A stretch of DNA of 64,000 nt, taken from assembly GCF_900182735.1 (NCBI RefSeq), contig NZ_FXTU01000008.1:1-64000 (forward strand). Direction: 5' to 3'. This document shows, in pieces, positions 20,159-28,818 of this stretch. Positions within the stretch are counted from its first letter, which is position 1. Each line of letters opens with the position of its first letter. The position numbers and the translations under genes are program-made. Source of the DNA: Laceyella tengchongensis. Its GTDB lineage: Bacteria; Bacillota; Bacilli; Thermoactinomycetales; Thermoactinomycetaceae. The notes under the pieces were generated by a model, which was not told the DNA's origin, searched no databases, and saw only the letters and a list, made by a program, of their open reading frames with translations.

Positions 20159-20456
20159 GTTGTGTGAGAGAGCTTTTGATGATTGTGAGCGTTTGATGGC
20201 GAGATGTGATTGTTCGCAAAATCTTAAGACGCGGTCGGATTGACAGTTGGCACCATGAGCCATACAATGCCAATATGACCAATATAGGAATCGTTCTTAT
20301 TTGTTTGCATAGATTAGGTTATAGCAAATGAATAGAGACAAGCTGGTAAGATGCATGATGATGGGCTATATTCCCTATTGGATTTGGTAATTAGTTGATT
20401 ATAAACAGCCGTTTTCTCATACTAATTAGGAATAAAACATATTTAGGAGGGCGAAG
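20159..20456. other. Intergenic region without a recognised gene
   Basis: About 300 bp, increasingly AT-rich toward the right. TTGATT at about 20396 with TACTAAT downstream could serve as a weak promoter for the permease pair. I looked for a Zur-type operator because related permease pairs are often metal-regulated, and found no good match. Confidence 0.4.
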
Positions 20457-21524
20457 ATGGGTCGGATTCTCAAAAATTATTACCCTGAATTGACAGGGGT
20501 GCTTGTCTTGGGGCTGATCTTCTTCTTTGTGACCACGGGAGTCCCCTTGCTTGCCCCATTCACCGAGGTCACGCGCGAGTGGAGCAGCGGGCTGTCAAGT
20601 GAGTTGCACAATTTCACCACCATTTTCCTCAGCCTGTTTATTGAAGGCTTGCCATTCATCCTGTTTGGCACCTTGTTGTCCAGTTTTGTACATGTTTATG
20701 TGAAACAGGAGACCTTGTGGCGGTTTTTGCCCAAGCATCCGGTGCTGTCGATTCCGTTGGCCGCCAGTTTCGGCCTGTTTTTGCCGATTTGTGAGTGCGG
20801 CATCGTGCCCGTGGCTCGGCGGTTGGTGCAAAAGGGACTTCCCAGCTATGTCGCGTTCACCTTTTTGCTCGCTGTGCCAATTGTGAATCCGATCACCATC
20901 GCTTCTACTTATATGGCGTTTGGCAATTCGTGGGAAATGGTTTGGAAACGCATTGGTTTGGGAGCTGGTATCGCCATCTTTATGGGAATCATGTTTTACC
21001 TGTTTTACAAAGGCAGACCCGTGTTGAAAGAGGAAACGGGGGGACAACGGACAGAGGGTTGTTGTGGCGGAGCCCATGATCATGACCACGAACATGGGGC
21101 TCATTGCGCTGACCGCTCGCATGAAGGGCAAAGCCGACTGATGCACGCCCTGTCCCACTCCGTGTTTGAATTTATCGACATGGGCAAATACTTCTGCTTG
21201 GGCGCGTTGATTGCCGCGGGCTTCCAAACCTTTGTTGGCGTAGCCGCGATCAAACAGTTGGCCCGATTCGACGGCTTGGCCTTAATCCTGATGATGGCGT
21301 TGGCGTTCAGCTTGTCGATCTGCTCTTCGGCAGATGCTTTCTTGGCGGCTTCTTTCCGTTCGGTGCTGGGTCAGGGGCCGCTGTTGGGCTTTTTGGTGTT
21401 CGGGCCGATGGTAGATATAAAAAATGTGTTGATGATGGCGGGTGGTTTCAAACGGTCGGTAATATTCTTCTTCGTCGGTTGCACCACGTTGGTTACCCTA
21501 CTCACACTGTGGATTTTCTTCTGA
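20457..21524 (+). CDS. DUF318/ArsP-like permease
   Basis: 355-aa polytopic membrane protein with about eight helices. The family repeats are visible: LPICECGIVPVARRL with VPIVNPITIAS in the first half, and FSLSICSSADAFLAAS with VFGPMVDIKN in the second. Both have a Cys in the conserved helix. Between the halves is a cytoplasmic loop rich in Cys and His (CCGGAHDHDHEHGAHC), a likely metal-binding stretch. TTAGGAGG lies 6 nt before the ATG. It pairs with the following TIGR03943 gene, as in B. subtilis ycgR-ycgQ. The substrate is unknown; metal or metalloid handling is an inference. Confidence 0.82.
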   Translation: MGRILKNYYPELTGVLVLGLIFFFVTTGVPLLAPFTEVTREWSSGLSSELHNFTTIFLSLFIEGLPFILFGTLLSSFVHVYVKQETLWRFLPKHPVLSIPLAASFGLFLPICECGIVPVARRLVQKGLPSYVAFTFLLAVPIVNPITIASTYMAFGNSWEMVWKRIGLGAGIAIFMGIMFYLFYKGRPVLKEETGGQRTEGCCGGAHDHDHEHGAHCADRSHEGQSRLMHALSHSVFEFIDMGKYFCLGALIAAGFQTFVGVAAIKQLARFDGLALILMMALAFSLSICSSADAFLAASFRSVLGQGPLLGFLVFGPMVDIKNVLMMAGGFKRSVIFFFVGCTTLVTLLTLWIFF

Positions 21525-21537
21525 TATAAAGGGGGGA

Positions 21538-22335
21538 ATGGTGTTGAAAGCTTGGTTGCGTGTGGGGATTTGCTTGGGATTGGCGGTTTTGCTGGTGCAA
21601 CTGATCATAACCGGTGAGCTGTCGTTGTTTGTCAATCCTCGGTTTACGTGGTTGATCGTTGCCAGCGTCTTGATCCTGGTGTTGCTGGGATTGGTTCAGC
21701 TGTGGAACATGAAGGGGAGCGAGTTGCATCGGATTGGCGCTTGGGGGTACTTGGTGTTGCTGTTGCCGATGGCGATGTATCTCTTGATCCCCCCAAAAGC
21801 GTTGGACGCATCCATCGCGAGCAAAAAAGGGGTGAGCTATTTATCGGCCAAAAGCGTGAATGAACAGCAACAAAAGAAATCCGCCCCATCGGCTACATCA
21901 GATACCAACGCTGATCCTTTGGCGGTGCAGGAAGACCCTTACAAAAAATTTATTCCGCAGTTGCAACGCGAGCCTGTGATCCATCTATCACAGGAAACGT
22001 ATGCCGATTACTACAATACGCTCAACTTCTATCCTCAACAATTCAAAGGGAAGAAGATCAAGCTCAAAGGGTTTGTATATCGCGATGATACGATGAAGAA
22101 GGATCAGTTGGTAGTAGGGCGCTTTTCAGTTACCTGTTGCACGGCGGATGCGATTGTGATTGGGTTTTTGACTGAGGGGGCGAAGACCTCTACTCTCAAA
22201 GACAACGATTGGGTGGAAGTAACCGGGTCGCTGGATGTGGGGATGTATGATGGTGTTGACATGCCGGTAATCAAATTAGAGGCGGTAGAGAAGGTCAAAC
22301 CGCTGAAAGACCCGTATATCTATTTTACATATTAG
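21538..22335 (+). CDS. TIGR03943 family putative permease subunit
   Basis: 265 aa. Two to three membrane helices fill the first 90 residues. A Ser/Gln/Lys-rich linker follows (about 100-135), then an extracytoplasmic beta-rich domain with FKGKKIKLKGFVY, SVTCCTADA and VDMPVIKLEAVE, typical of the YcgQ/TIGR03943 family. The start is uncertain: ATG, GTG and TTG follow each other at 21538, 21541 and 21544, and AAAGGGGGG is best spaced for the last two. It lies 13 nt after the permease gene, which it probably serves as partner. Confidence 0.82.
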   Translation: MVLKAWLRVGICLGLAVLLVQLIITGELSLFVNPRFTWLIVASVLILVLLGLVQLWNMKGSELHRIGAWGYLVLLLPMAMYLLIPPKALDASIASKKGVSYLSAKSVNEQQQKKSAPSATSDTNADPLAVQEDPYKKFIPQLQREPVIHLSQETYADYYNTLNFYPQQFKGKKIKLKGFVYRDDTMKKDQLVVGRFSVTCCTADAIVIGFLTEGAKTSTLKDNDWVEVTGSLDVGMYDGVDMPVIKLEAVEKVKPLKDPYIYFTY

Positions 22336-22348
22336 GGCGTAGGTCGAT

Positions 22349-22391
22349 AAGCGGCGAAGGGAAATCAATTACCACCCGGCGCCGCTTTTAT
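22349..22391 (+). terminator. Rho-independent terminator after the permease pair
   Basis: AAGCGGCG pairs with CGCCGCTT around a 23-nt loop, followed by TTATGTTT. Confidence 0.65.
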
Positions 22392-22465
22392 GTTTGAACA
22401 AGGAATGGTTTTAGTCTGATTGCACATACTCCTACCTGTCCGTCGCAAACAAGAAACGGTGAAAT

Positions 22466-22587
22466 GCAATAGCATACACGAAAGGCTCATTTCCCTATGT
22501 GCTTCGCCTAGGGCAGGTTTTAGCGCCAATCGGTTTTGTTCCATGTAGAAACAGGTTTTAGAACCTGCTGACGTGGTATGCTATTGC
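22466..22587. repeat. 122-nt element closed by a 12-bp perfect inverted repeat
   Basis: GCAATAGCATAC (22466-22477) is the exact reverse complement of GTATGCTATTGC (22576-22587). Between them lie CCCTA/TAGGG, a direct repeat CAGGTTTTAG and a palindrome CAGGTT-TTAG-AACCTG. It could be a structured RNA or a small mobile repeat. It lies upstream of the YvlD-like gene. Confidence 0.55.
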
Positions 22588-22661
22588 TAAGGTGTGCAAA
22601 TTTGGTTCAGAACATGTAATATATGTAGCGATGAATTGAAAAAGACAGGGAGATGGGACAA

Positions 22662-22997
22662 ATGGGTTTATTGGTGCGTTTTTTGGCCAGCGCAGTCGCA
22701 GTGGTCGCCGCGGCGAAATGGATTCCCGGTATTGAGGTGGCAAGTTGGGGAACGGCATTCATGGCCGCTTTGGTGCTGGGGCTGATCAACTTGATTGTGC
22801 GCCCGTTAGTCATGTTGTTAACCTTGCCGATCAACCTGCTGACATTGGGTTTGTTTTCCTTGGTGATCAACGCGATTCTGTTCTGGTTGACTGGGGTGTT
22901 GGTGGACGGTTTAGAGGTCAGCGGCTTTGTGCCTGCATTTTTGGGTGCTTTGCTGGTGGCTGTGGTGACTTGGGTGGCTGATAAGTTTGTTGATTAG
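22662..22997 (+). CDS. YvlD-like four-helix membrane protein (phage-holin family fold)
   Basis: 111 aa with four hydrophobic helices. The conserved LGLINLIVRPLVMLLTLPIN stretch matches the family annotated as mycobacterial 4TM phage holin (B. subtilis YvlD). These are bacterial membrane proteins; there is no phage context here. ATG 22662 was chosen because AGGGAG is 9 nt away; the ATG three codons earlier touches the ribosome site. B. subtilis yvlD also lies near hprK, so the position is conserved. The function is unknown, possibly envelope stress. Confidence 0.8.
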   Translation: MGLLVRFLASAVAVVAAAKWIPGIEVASWGTAFMAALVLGLINLIVRPLVMLLTLPINLLTLGLFSLVINAILFWLTGVLVDGLEVSGFVPAFLGALLVAVVTWVADKFVD

Positions 22998-23043
22998 GGT
23001 GTGTTAGACATCACGCGTGACGAGATGTACCAGACACATCCCT
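22997..23043. repeat. Short inverted repeat with ends like repeat copy A
   Basis: GGGTGTGT and GACATC pair with GATGT and ACACATCCC. The left end TTAGGGTGTGT is identical to the left end of the repeat at 10655, so this may be a shortened relative. Confidence 0.35.
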
Positions 23044-23084
23044 GACGGATGCCCGCTCGTTCTTCTGATAAGCATGGCAACGAT

Positions 23085-23120
23085 AAAGGAGTGCTTCCAT
23101 TGGCAGAAGCACTCCTTTTT
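23085..23120. terminator. Bidirectional terminator between convergent genes
   Basis: A 13-bp perfect stem, AAAGGAGTGCTTC with GAAGCACTCCTTT, carries TTTTT on the plus strand and an A-run on the other side. It serves the YvlD-like gene and the convergent sortase gene. Confidence 0.85.
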
Positions 23121-23748
23121 ATGCAGATGATGGGTTTGCCTTGTCGGGCTTGATTTCAATCAATTCTGCGCGAATGATGTAACGGTCGGGGGCGTCCCCA
23201 ATGTAATCAAACGGGTAACAGGTAGTCAAAGTCAACACGGGCCGTGGTATAGGTACGATCACCGTCCGGTCGTCAGCATGGGTGATCCAGTGTTTGCGAA
23301 ACTGATAAGTAAAGATGTTTCCATTGTACCGGATATACAACTTATCACCGGCCTTCAGGTCGCCCAATCCGCGAAAAACTGTATCACGGTGTCCGGATAG
23401 AACCACATGTCCCGTCTCGCCGGGGTTGACTGTGCCGTAGCCTTCATAGAGGCCGACCCCTTTTTTAAGGGATTCATCATCTGTTCCCTGGACGATGGGC
23501 AAGATGGCTCCCATTTTGGGGATAACCAGCTCGCCGACTTTGACACCATTTGCAACTTGTGCGCTGTCATCTTTCTTGCCCTGCGGCAGGGCCGGCGCCT
23601 TGGCGGTTTCGTTCCAGTCATCCGATATGGACATGGCCAACTTGGGATCGACCACGGCGATGCTGATTTCGTTCCACCAATGAAAAGCGTTGTATCCTAA
23701 AATCAGCGCACCAGCGATCATCAAGAGCCAAGCCGCTTTTTTGGCCAT
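23119..23748 (-). CDS. Class D sortase
   Basis: A membrane-anchored transpeptidase of 209 aa that would attach surface proteins to peptidoglycan or to each other. It has an N-terminal signal anchor (WLLMIAGALILGYNAF) and a sortase beta-barrel with the catalytic set His in LSGHRDTVF, Cys in TLTTCYPF and Arg in APDRYIIRA. The ATG at 23748 has AAAGGAGTGA upstream; the longer frame has none. No gene in the window encodes an obvious LPxTG-like sorting signal. It is divergent from the PucR-type regulator. Confidence 0.9.
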   Translation of the reverse strand: MAKKAAWLLMIAGALILGYNAFHWWNEISIAVVDPKLAMSISDDWNETAKAPALPQGKKDDSAQVANGVKVGELVIPKMGAILPIVQGTDDESLKKGVGLYEGYGTVNPGETGHVVLSGHRDTVFRGLGDLKAGDKLYIRYNGNIFTYQFRKHWITHADDRTVIVPIPRPVLTLTTCYPFDYIGDAPDRYIIRAELIEIKPDKANPSSA

Positions 23749-23836
23749 GTGTATCACTCCTTTGTGCGGTGCATGAATCTGATGTGTAAAAGTTTCGCGT
23801 TGGTTCATTCGTTTCCTTCACTATATTTATTCGTAG

Positions 23837-23887
23837 GACAAGGGCGTTTTGTGTCTGTGCGGTTGTTGTGACGACAAGGGCGTTTTG
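23837..23887. repeat. 15-bp direct repeat in the sortase/regulator intergenic region
   Basis: GACAAGGGCGTTTTG occurs at 23837-23851 and again at 23873-23887, 36 bp apart. It could be a tandem operator for the divergent genes, or a chance duplication. Confidence 0.5.
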
Positions 23888-23962
23888 CCCCGCTTTCATA
23901 TCTCCGCCAAAAACGATATCCTAACATTGTCGGACAAAAGAGCGGACAAAGGAGTGACATCG

Positions 23963-24937
23963 ATGCATGCGTGGGAAAGGGTGAGGCGGATTGAACGGAT
24001 TCTTGGCGTCCGAGCTAACCGCGTAAAGCCGTCGCGCCCTGCGCCGGGGGAGACGGCATTCCAACTTTCTTCAGGAGAGTGGATTACCTTTGGCTTGGCA
24101 TTGACAAAACGGGAACAAGCGTTGATTGAGTGGTTGCTAAATGAAGAAATGAAGCCAGCGAAGCGCCTGGGGTTGGAGGAATGGATCAAAGGCGTGTTGG
24201 ACGGTGGGCCACCCGCACCGGTACCGGCGCATCTTAACCATCACCTTCCCGGCGGGCGGATGCCGGCGCTATTGATGTTTGAGCAAGGGCGCCCTTTTTT
24301 CGCCAAAGAAGATTTGTCTGTGCTGTTGGATACATACTTTGCCGGGAGTTCCCCGTGGTTGGTGGGTCTAAACGAGAGTGACTGGTTGCTGTTCGTCCCG
24401 TTGCGGGAGTGGATCGGTGAGGAGAAGTTCACTTTGGAAGCAGAAGAGCTGTTGCTCGAAGCGGCATCTGGATTGCAGGAGGCTTTAGCCGATGAGTTGG
24501 GGCTGACAGCGAGCATGGTGCTGGCTCCGCCGATTGTTTCTTGGGAACAACTCCCCGGCATGTGGCAGCGCATGGCACAGGTGCGGGAAGCGGTGCGTTC
24601 GTTCCGCATGGAAAAAGCCGTCTGGGTGACATGGAAACCGCGGTTGGAACGGCTGTTGACGCAATTGGACGATCAGGCGGTCAAAACCTTTTTGGCAGAG
24701 ATGCCGGGCTTGGCTTTGTTGCGAGAAGAGGAAATGCGCAAAACGATTGAGGCCTTCTTGCGGTTGGATCTAAATATCAGTGAAACGGCCCGCCATCTGT
24801 ATGTGCACCGCAACACTCTTTTATACCGGTTTGACCGGGTGAAACAGGAAACGGGACTCGATGTGCGGCGGTTTGCGGATGCGATGCTGATCAAGGTGGT
24901 GCTGTTGCTTTTGAACCATCAGGAAGGCGAAAGGTGA
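23963..24937 (+). CDS. PucR-type helix-turn-helix regulator
   Basis: 324 aa. The C-terminal HTH_30 domain typical of PucR/CdaR proteins is clear: LNISETARHLYVHRNTLLYR then VKQETGLDVRRFADAMLIKV. The N-terminal 250 residues look like a degenerate GAF-like sensor with no motif I can name. The ATG at 23963 is preceded by CAAAGGAGTGA; upstream codons lack support. It lies just before the MsmX-type ATPase, an arrangement I associate with other Bacillales, so control of sugar uptake is a reasonable guess. Confidence 0.8.
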   Translation: MHAWERVRRIERILGVRANRVKPSRPAPGETAFQLSSGEWITFGLALTKREQALIEWLLNEEMKPAKRLGLEEWIKGVLDGGPPAPVPAHLNHHLPGGRMPALLMFEQGRPFFAKEDLSVLLDTYFAGSSPWLVGLNESDWLLFVPLREWIGEEKFTLEAEELLLEAASGLQEALADELGLTASMVLAPPIVSWEQLPGMWQRMAQVREAVRSFRMEKAVWVTWKPRLERLLTQLDDQAVKTFLAEMPGLALLREEEMRKTIEAFLRLDLNISETARHLYVHRNTLLYRFDRVKQETGLDVRRFADAMLIKVVLLLLNHQEGER

Positions 24938-25066
24938 AACCATACAGCGCTTTTTGTGACCTTTGCACAATGATTCATCGCCCAACCTGTCATAGAATGA
25001 AGCTGAGGGATGTCCGGAGAACGAGGCGGACATGCATTAGATCATGCTTCGGGAGGGTGTATGACA

Positions 25067-26176
25067 ATGGCGAAAGTGTGTCTGAACCATGTGTATAAAA
25101 GATATGGGAACCATTTGGTGGTGAAAGACTTTAATCTTGAAATTAAAGATAAGGAATTCTTGGTGTTGGTGGGGCCGTCGGGTTGCGGAAAATCGACTAC
25201 TCTGCGCATGATTGCGGGACTGGAGGAGATTTCGGAAGGGGAATTGTACATCGGCGATCGCTTGGTGAACGATGTGGCGCCGAAAGATCGCGACATTGCC
25301 ATGGTGTTCCAAAGCTATGCATTGTATCCGCACATGACCGTTTATGAAAACATGGCGTTCGGATTGAAGTTGCGCAAGTTTAAAAAAGATGAGATTGAAA
25401 AGCGGGTACGGGAAGCGGCTAAGATTCTCGATATCGAGCATCTGCTTGACCGCAAGCCCAAGCAACTTTCCGGTGGCCAGCGGCAACGCGTTGCACTTGG
25501 GCGGGCGATTGTCCGCGAACCGCAAGTGTTCTTGATGGATGAGCCGTTATCCAACCTAGACGCCAAATTGCGCGTGCAAATGCGCACAGAGATCAGCAAA
25601 TTGCATCAGCGCCTTGAAACCACCATCATCTACGTCACCCACGACCAAACCGAAGCGATGACGATGGGCGACCGCATCGTAGTAATGAAAGACGGAGTGA
25701 TCCAACAAGTGGACACGCCCACCGAGATTTACAACAACCCGGCGAACATGTTTGTGGCCGGTTTCATTGGGTCGCCAGCCATGAATTTCGTCGAAGGGGT
25801 TCTCAAAGAAGAAGACGGCGAGATTTATTTCCAAACAGAGGGTGCAAAAGTGAAGATCCCGACTGGTCGGGCCCATGGTTTGCGTGAACAGGGGTATGTA
25901 GGCAAAGAGGTCATTTTCGGCATCCGCCCGGAAGCCGTTCACGACGAACCGGTCTTCATTGAGGCGTCGCCGGACAGCCGTTTCACCGCCAAGGTGGAAG
26001 TAGCCGAAAACATGGGTTCGGAAATGTACCTGTATGTCAGCGGCTTGGGAGACAAGTGGCTGACCGCCCGCGTCAACGCCCGTACCCAGTACGTGCCAGA
26101 AGCGCAAGTTACGTTGGCGCTCGATATGAACAAGGCACACATCTTTGACAAAGAAACAGAAAAAACGGTACTGTAG
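25067..26176 (+). CDS. msmX: Multiple-sugar ABC transporter ATPase, MsmX/UgpC type
   Basis: 369-aa ATPase that typically energises several carbohydrate ABC importers. Walker A GPSGCGKSTT is near residue 37, LSGGQRQRVALGRA near 134, and Walker B VFLMDEPLSNLDAKL near 155. A C-terminal TOBE/OB regulatory domain (about 240-369) follows. MAKVCLNHVYKRYG at 25067 matches the family start, with GGGAGGG 10 nt upstream; an ATG two codons earlier is possible. No permease or binding-protein genes adjoin, which fits a shared ATPase. Confidence 0.9.
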   Translation: MAKVCLNHVYKRYGNHLVVKDFNLEIKDKEFLVLVGPSGCGKSTTLRMIAGLEEISEGELYIGDRLVNDVAPKDRDIAMVFQSYALYPHMTVYENMAFGLKLRKFKKDEIEKRVREAAKILDIEHLLDRKPKQLSGGQRQRVALGRAIVREPQVFLMDEPLSNLDAKLRVQMRTEISKLHQRLETTIIYVTHDQTEAMTMGDRIVVMKDGVIQQVDTPTEIYNNPANMFVAGFIGSPAMNFVEGVLKEEDGEIYFQTEGAKVKIPTGRAHGLREQGYVGKEVIFGIRPEAVHDEPVFIEASPDSRFTAKVEVAENMGSEMYLYVSGLGDKWLTARVNARTQYVPEAQVTLALDMNKAHIFDKETEKTVL

Positions 26177-26190
26177 TGGTAATAAAGACG

Positions 26191-26229
26191 AGAGCGGCTG
26201 GATGTCAGTCGCTCTGTCGCATATGCGAC
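26191..26229 (+). promoter_or_regulatory. Hairpin plus palindrome upstream of hprK
   Basis: AGAGCG/CGCTCT forms a hairpin and is followed at once by the 14-bp perfect palindrome GTCGCATATGCGAC, about 16 nt before the hprK start. No T-run follows. It may be an operator or an mRNA structure. Confidence 0.4.
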
Positions 26230-26245
26230 GGTAGGAGAGTGCCAG

Positions 26246-27181
26246 ATGAGCAAAGTGACGATTAAAAGCATCGTTCAACAATTCGACTTGGAAGTGATCT
26301 CTGGTTGGGATCAATTAGACCGGCGCCGGGTCACGGTCGCGGACTTGTACCGCCCGGGCTTGGAATTGGCCGGCTTTTTCACGTTCCACCCCGTTGAGCG
26401 CTTGCAGCTGCTTGGGAAAACGGAATTGTCCTTCATTGAAGGGTTGACGAAAGCGGAACGACAAGAGCGGTTTGACCGATTGTGCCATCCGGAGATTCCC
26501 TGTTTCATTTTGACGCGGAACTATGACGTGCCTTCGGAGTTGGTTCAAGCCGCCCAAGAGAAAAAAGTTCCGATTCTCAGAACCGAGATGGCGACCACCC
26601 GTTTTGCGAGCAAGCTGACCAACTATCTGGAAAAGTTGCTTGCCCCCACCACCACCATGCACGGGGTGTTGGTTGACATTTACGGGATTGGCGTGCTGAT
26701 CACCGGCTCCAGCGGCATCGGGAAAAGCGAAACCGCTTTGGAACTGGTAAAGCGCGGTCACCGTTTGGTGGCGGATGACGCGGTGGAAATCACCCAAACG
26801 GAGGAAGGCAGCTTGGTGGGGCACGCCCCTGATTTGATTCGCTATCTGCTGGAAATACGCGGTTTGGGCATCATCAATGTGATGACTTTGTTTGGGGCCG
26901 GTGCGGTCAGGGATAAAAAGCGGATATCGTTGACGATTCATTTGGAAGCATGGCAAGAAAAAAGGCAGTATGACCGACTGGGCTTGGATGAGGAGAAAGT
27001 CCGCATCATCGACACGGAGCTTCCCAAGCTGATCGTCCCCGTGCGTCCAGGGCGGAACTTGGCTGTTATCATTGAAGTGGCGGCGATGAATTTCCGACTG
27101 AAGCGACTGGGCTATCACGCGGCACAACAATTTGTGCAAAAGCTGGGAGAAGTGATCGATGAAGGGGACGAGATCGATTAA
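26246..27181 (+). CDS. hprK: HPr kinase/phosphorylase
   Basis: Phosphorylates Ser46 of HPr/Crh in response to glycolytic intermediates and removes that phosphate when they fall, controlling carbon catabolite repression. The 311-aa product shows the Walker A GSSGIGKSETA near residue 155, the acidic VADDAVE, and the signature LEIRGLGIINVMTLFGAG near 205. GTAGGAGAG precedes the ATG. It heads the conserved hprK-lgt-ppaX-yvoF order. Its HPr substrate is encoded at 50977 in this window. Confidence 0.96.
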   Translation: MSKVTIKSIVQQFDLEVISGWDQLDRRRVTVADLYRPGLELAGFFTFHPVERLQLLGKTELSFIEGLTKAERQERFDRLCHPEIPCFILTRNYDVPSELVQAAQEKKVPILRTEMATTRFASKLTNYLEKLLAPTTTMHGVLVDIYGIGVLITGSSGIGKSETALELVKRGHRLVADDAVEITQTEEGSLVGHAPDLIRYLLEIRGLGIINVMTLFGAGAVRDKKRISLTIHLEAWQEKRQYDRLGLDEEKVRIIDTELPKLIVPVRPGRNLAVIIEVAAMNFRLKRLGYHAAQQFVQKLGEVIDEGDEID

Positions 27182-27295
27182 GGGATAGGGGACAAGCTTA
27201 GGCTTTCGAGGGCGGAACCTGGCATCCGAAGCCGCCGCCAGCCATGGGCATCCCCACAAGACTCTTTTAGCGACGGCTCCGTAGCAAGTCGTTGA

Positions 27296-27523
27296 TCATG
27301 GATCGAAGTCGTTCATAAATGGGAAAAAAGGGCGGCCTTGGCGGCTTGCTTTGGGCTTGGGCCAGTGCGGAAAATAGACGAACTGGATCGGTGTGTCCCG
27401 TAGGCATCCCGGTGTGAGGCATGTCCCTTTCCCATTTTTGACGCTTACGCTTGCCAGCTTGTTACATTCTAAGCAATCGTAGCGTTCGTTTATTTTATTA
27501 TCAGAAAAATATATCGGATGCAA
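27296..27523 (-). CDS. Small Cys-rich protein, possible zinc ribbon
   Basis: I do not recognise this 75-aa protein. It has a TTG start with GGAGGT 7 nt upstream and a good promoter further up, which argues for a real gene although no family is apparent. The sequence has YDCLECNK (C-x2-C) and, about 15 residues later, GTCLTPGC (C-x4-C), spacing that could bind one zinc ion. An aromatic and Pro-rich C-terminus follows (FVYFPHWPKP). It is transcribed against hprK and lgt. It could also be a remnant of a longer protein. Confidence 0.55.
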   Translation of the reverse strand: MHPIYFSDNKINERYDCLECNKLASVSVKNGKGTCLTPGCLRDTPIQFVYFPHWPKPKASRQGRPFFPFMNDFDP

Positions 27524-27552
27524 AATAAATACCTCCGAGGCGTGTGTAACCT

Positions 27553-27581
27553 ATTTTAATAAATCAGACATTTTGTGTCTA
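27553..27581 (-). promoter_or_regulatory. Sigma-A promoter of the small Cys-rich gene
   Basis: On the minus strand TAGACA and TAAAAT (each 5 of 6 to consensus) are spaced by exactly 17 bp. The -10 ends about 30 nt before the TTG start. Confidence 0.65.
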
Positions 27582-27735
27582 TGGATGAGATGTTAAAATA
27601 TGGATGAATAAACAAATTACGGGGATGAAGAGAAGGGTTTTTCCTGATTGCTCTTAATCCCTTTTCCTATCTGAATCGTTTGCGATAAAATACAAGGGAT
27701 AGTGGATGCGAAGGGAAGAAAGGAGTGTGCGAACC

Positions 27736-28746
27736 ATGTGGCAAGCAGTCATTGATCCGGTTGCGTTTAAGCTGGGTCCATTTCAAGTGCATTGGTATGG
27801 TGTCATCATGGGGACAGCTGCGTTGCTGGGATTGATCCTGGCCGTTCGCGAAGGCGAGAGGCGCGGGCTGGACAGTGACACGATTCTTGATATGATGCTG
27901 TGGATACTGCCCTCAGCGATTGTCGGCGCCCGTCTATATTACGTTCTGTTTGAGTGGGAATACTATGCCATGCATCCTGAGGACATCGTGGCCGTCTGGA
28001 AAGGCGGGCTGGCTATTCACGGAGGCTTGATTGCCGCTTTTCTCGTCGGATACATATTTGTGAAGAAAAAAAACATCGATTTCTTGCAGTTGGCCGACAT
28101 TGTGATTCCTAGCGTGCTTTTGGGCCAAGCGATCGGACGATGGGGCAACTTTATCAACCAAGAGGCCCACGGCGGCGAGGTGAGCCGGGCCTTTTTGGAA
28201 GGTTTGCATTTGCCGGATTGGATCATCGAGCAAATGAACATTCAAGGGGCTTACTATCATCCGACGTTCTTCTATGAATCGATGTGGAATCTGGTCGGGT
28301 TCGGCTTGTTGTTGTTGATCAGGCATTTCAACCCACGCCGCGGCGAGGTGCTGTTTAGCTATATGATTTGGTACTCGCTCGGGCGCTTTTTCATCGAAGG
28401 ATTGCGTACCGACAGCTTAACCTTTACCGGCCCCGACTGGTTGGTGTCGGTGATGGAGCTGTTATGGTCTCCGATGTCGCTCATGTTTGACCCGGGGATG
28501 ATGGATGGGGGGAACGTGCGGATCGCCCAGCTGGTGAGCTTAATCTTAGTCTTGGTAGGCGTTTTTCTCATCGTTTGGCGCCGGGCTACGGGAAGAGCCA
28601 CGGCCTTTTATCGGGATGAAGCGATTATAGAGGCGCCGGCCACAGCCAGCGCACAAGCTTCCGTCGAAAAAGAACCATCGGCATCGCCGGCGGAAACGAA
28701 AACCAATGCACAAGCGGAAGAGAAAGAAGGCCAGGCAAAAGCGTAG
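27736..28746 (+). CDS. lgt: Prolipoprotein diacylglyceryl transferase
   Basis: Adds diacylglycerol to the lipobox Cys of prolipoproteins in the membrane, the first step of lipoprotein maturation. The 336-aa product has seven predicted helices, the HGGL motif near residue 95 and the Lgt signature GRWGNFINQEAHGG near 135. The C-terminus carries a roughly 40-residue Ala/Glu/Lys-rich tail after the last helix, which is unusual in length. The ATG at 27736 follows AAAGGAG by 10 nt. It sits between hprK and ppaX as in B. subtilis. Confidence 0.95.
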   Translation: MWQAVIDPVAFKLGPFQVHWYGVIMGTAALLGLILAVREGERRGLDSDTILDMMLWILPSAIVGARLYYVLFEWEYYAMHPEDIVAVWKGGLAIHGGLIAAFLVGYIFVKKKNIDFLQLADIVIPSVLLGQAIGRWGNFINQEAHGGEVSRAFLEGLHLPDWIIEQMNIQGAYYHPTFFYESMWNLVGFGLLLLIRHFNPRRGEVLFSYMIWYSLGRFFIEGLRTDSLTFTGPDWLVSVMELLWSPMSLMFDPGMMDGGNVRIAQLVSLILVLVGVFLIVWRRATGRATAFYRDEAIIEAPATASAQASVEKEPSASPAETKTNAQAEEKEGQAKA

Positions 28747-28818
28747 AGCTAGCACCATCGGGAGATCGGAAGAGGTGTCTTCCATCTCCTTCTTTCATGC
28801 CAAAAATGAGGTGACAAT

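Noticed and set aside
20159..20456. Zur operator for the permease pair
   Set aside because: No sequence close to the Bacillus Zur palindrome was found.
26315..27259. Long open frame antisense to hprK
   Set aside because: Shadow of hprK; composition (many Gln and His) is typical of antisense frames.
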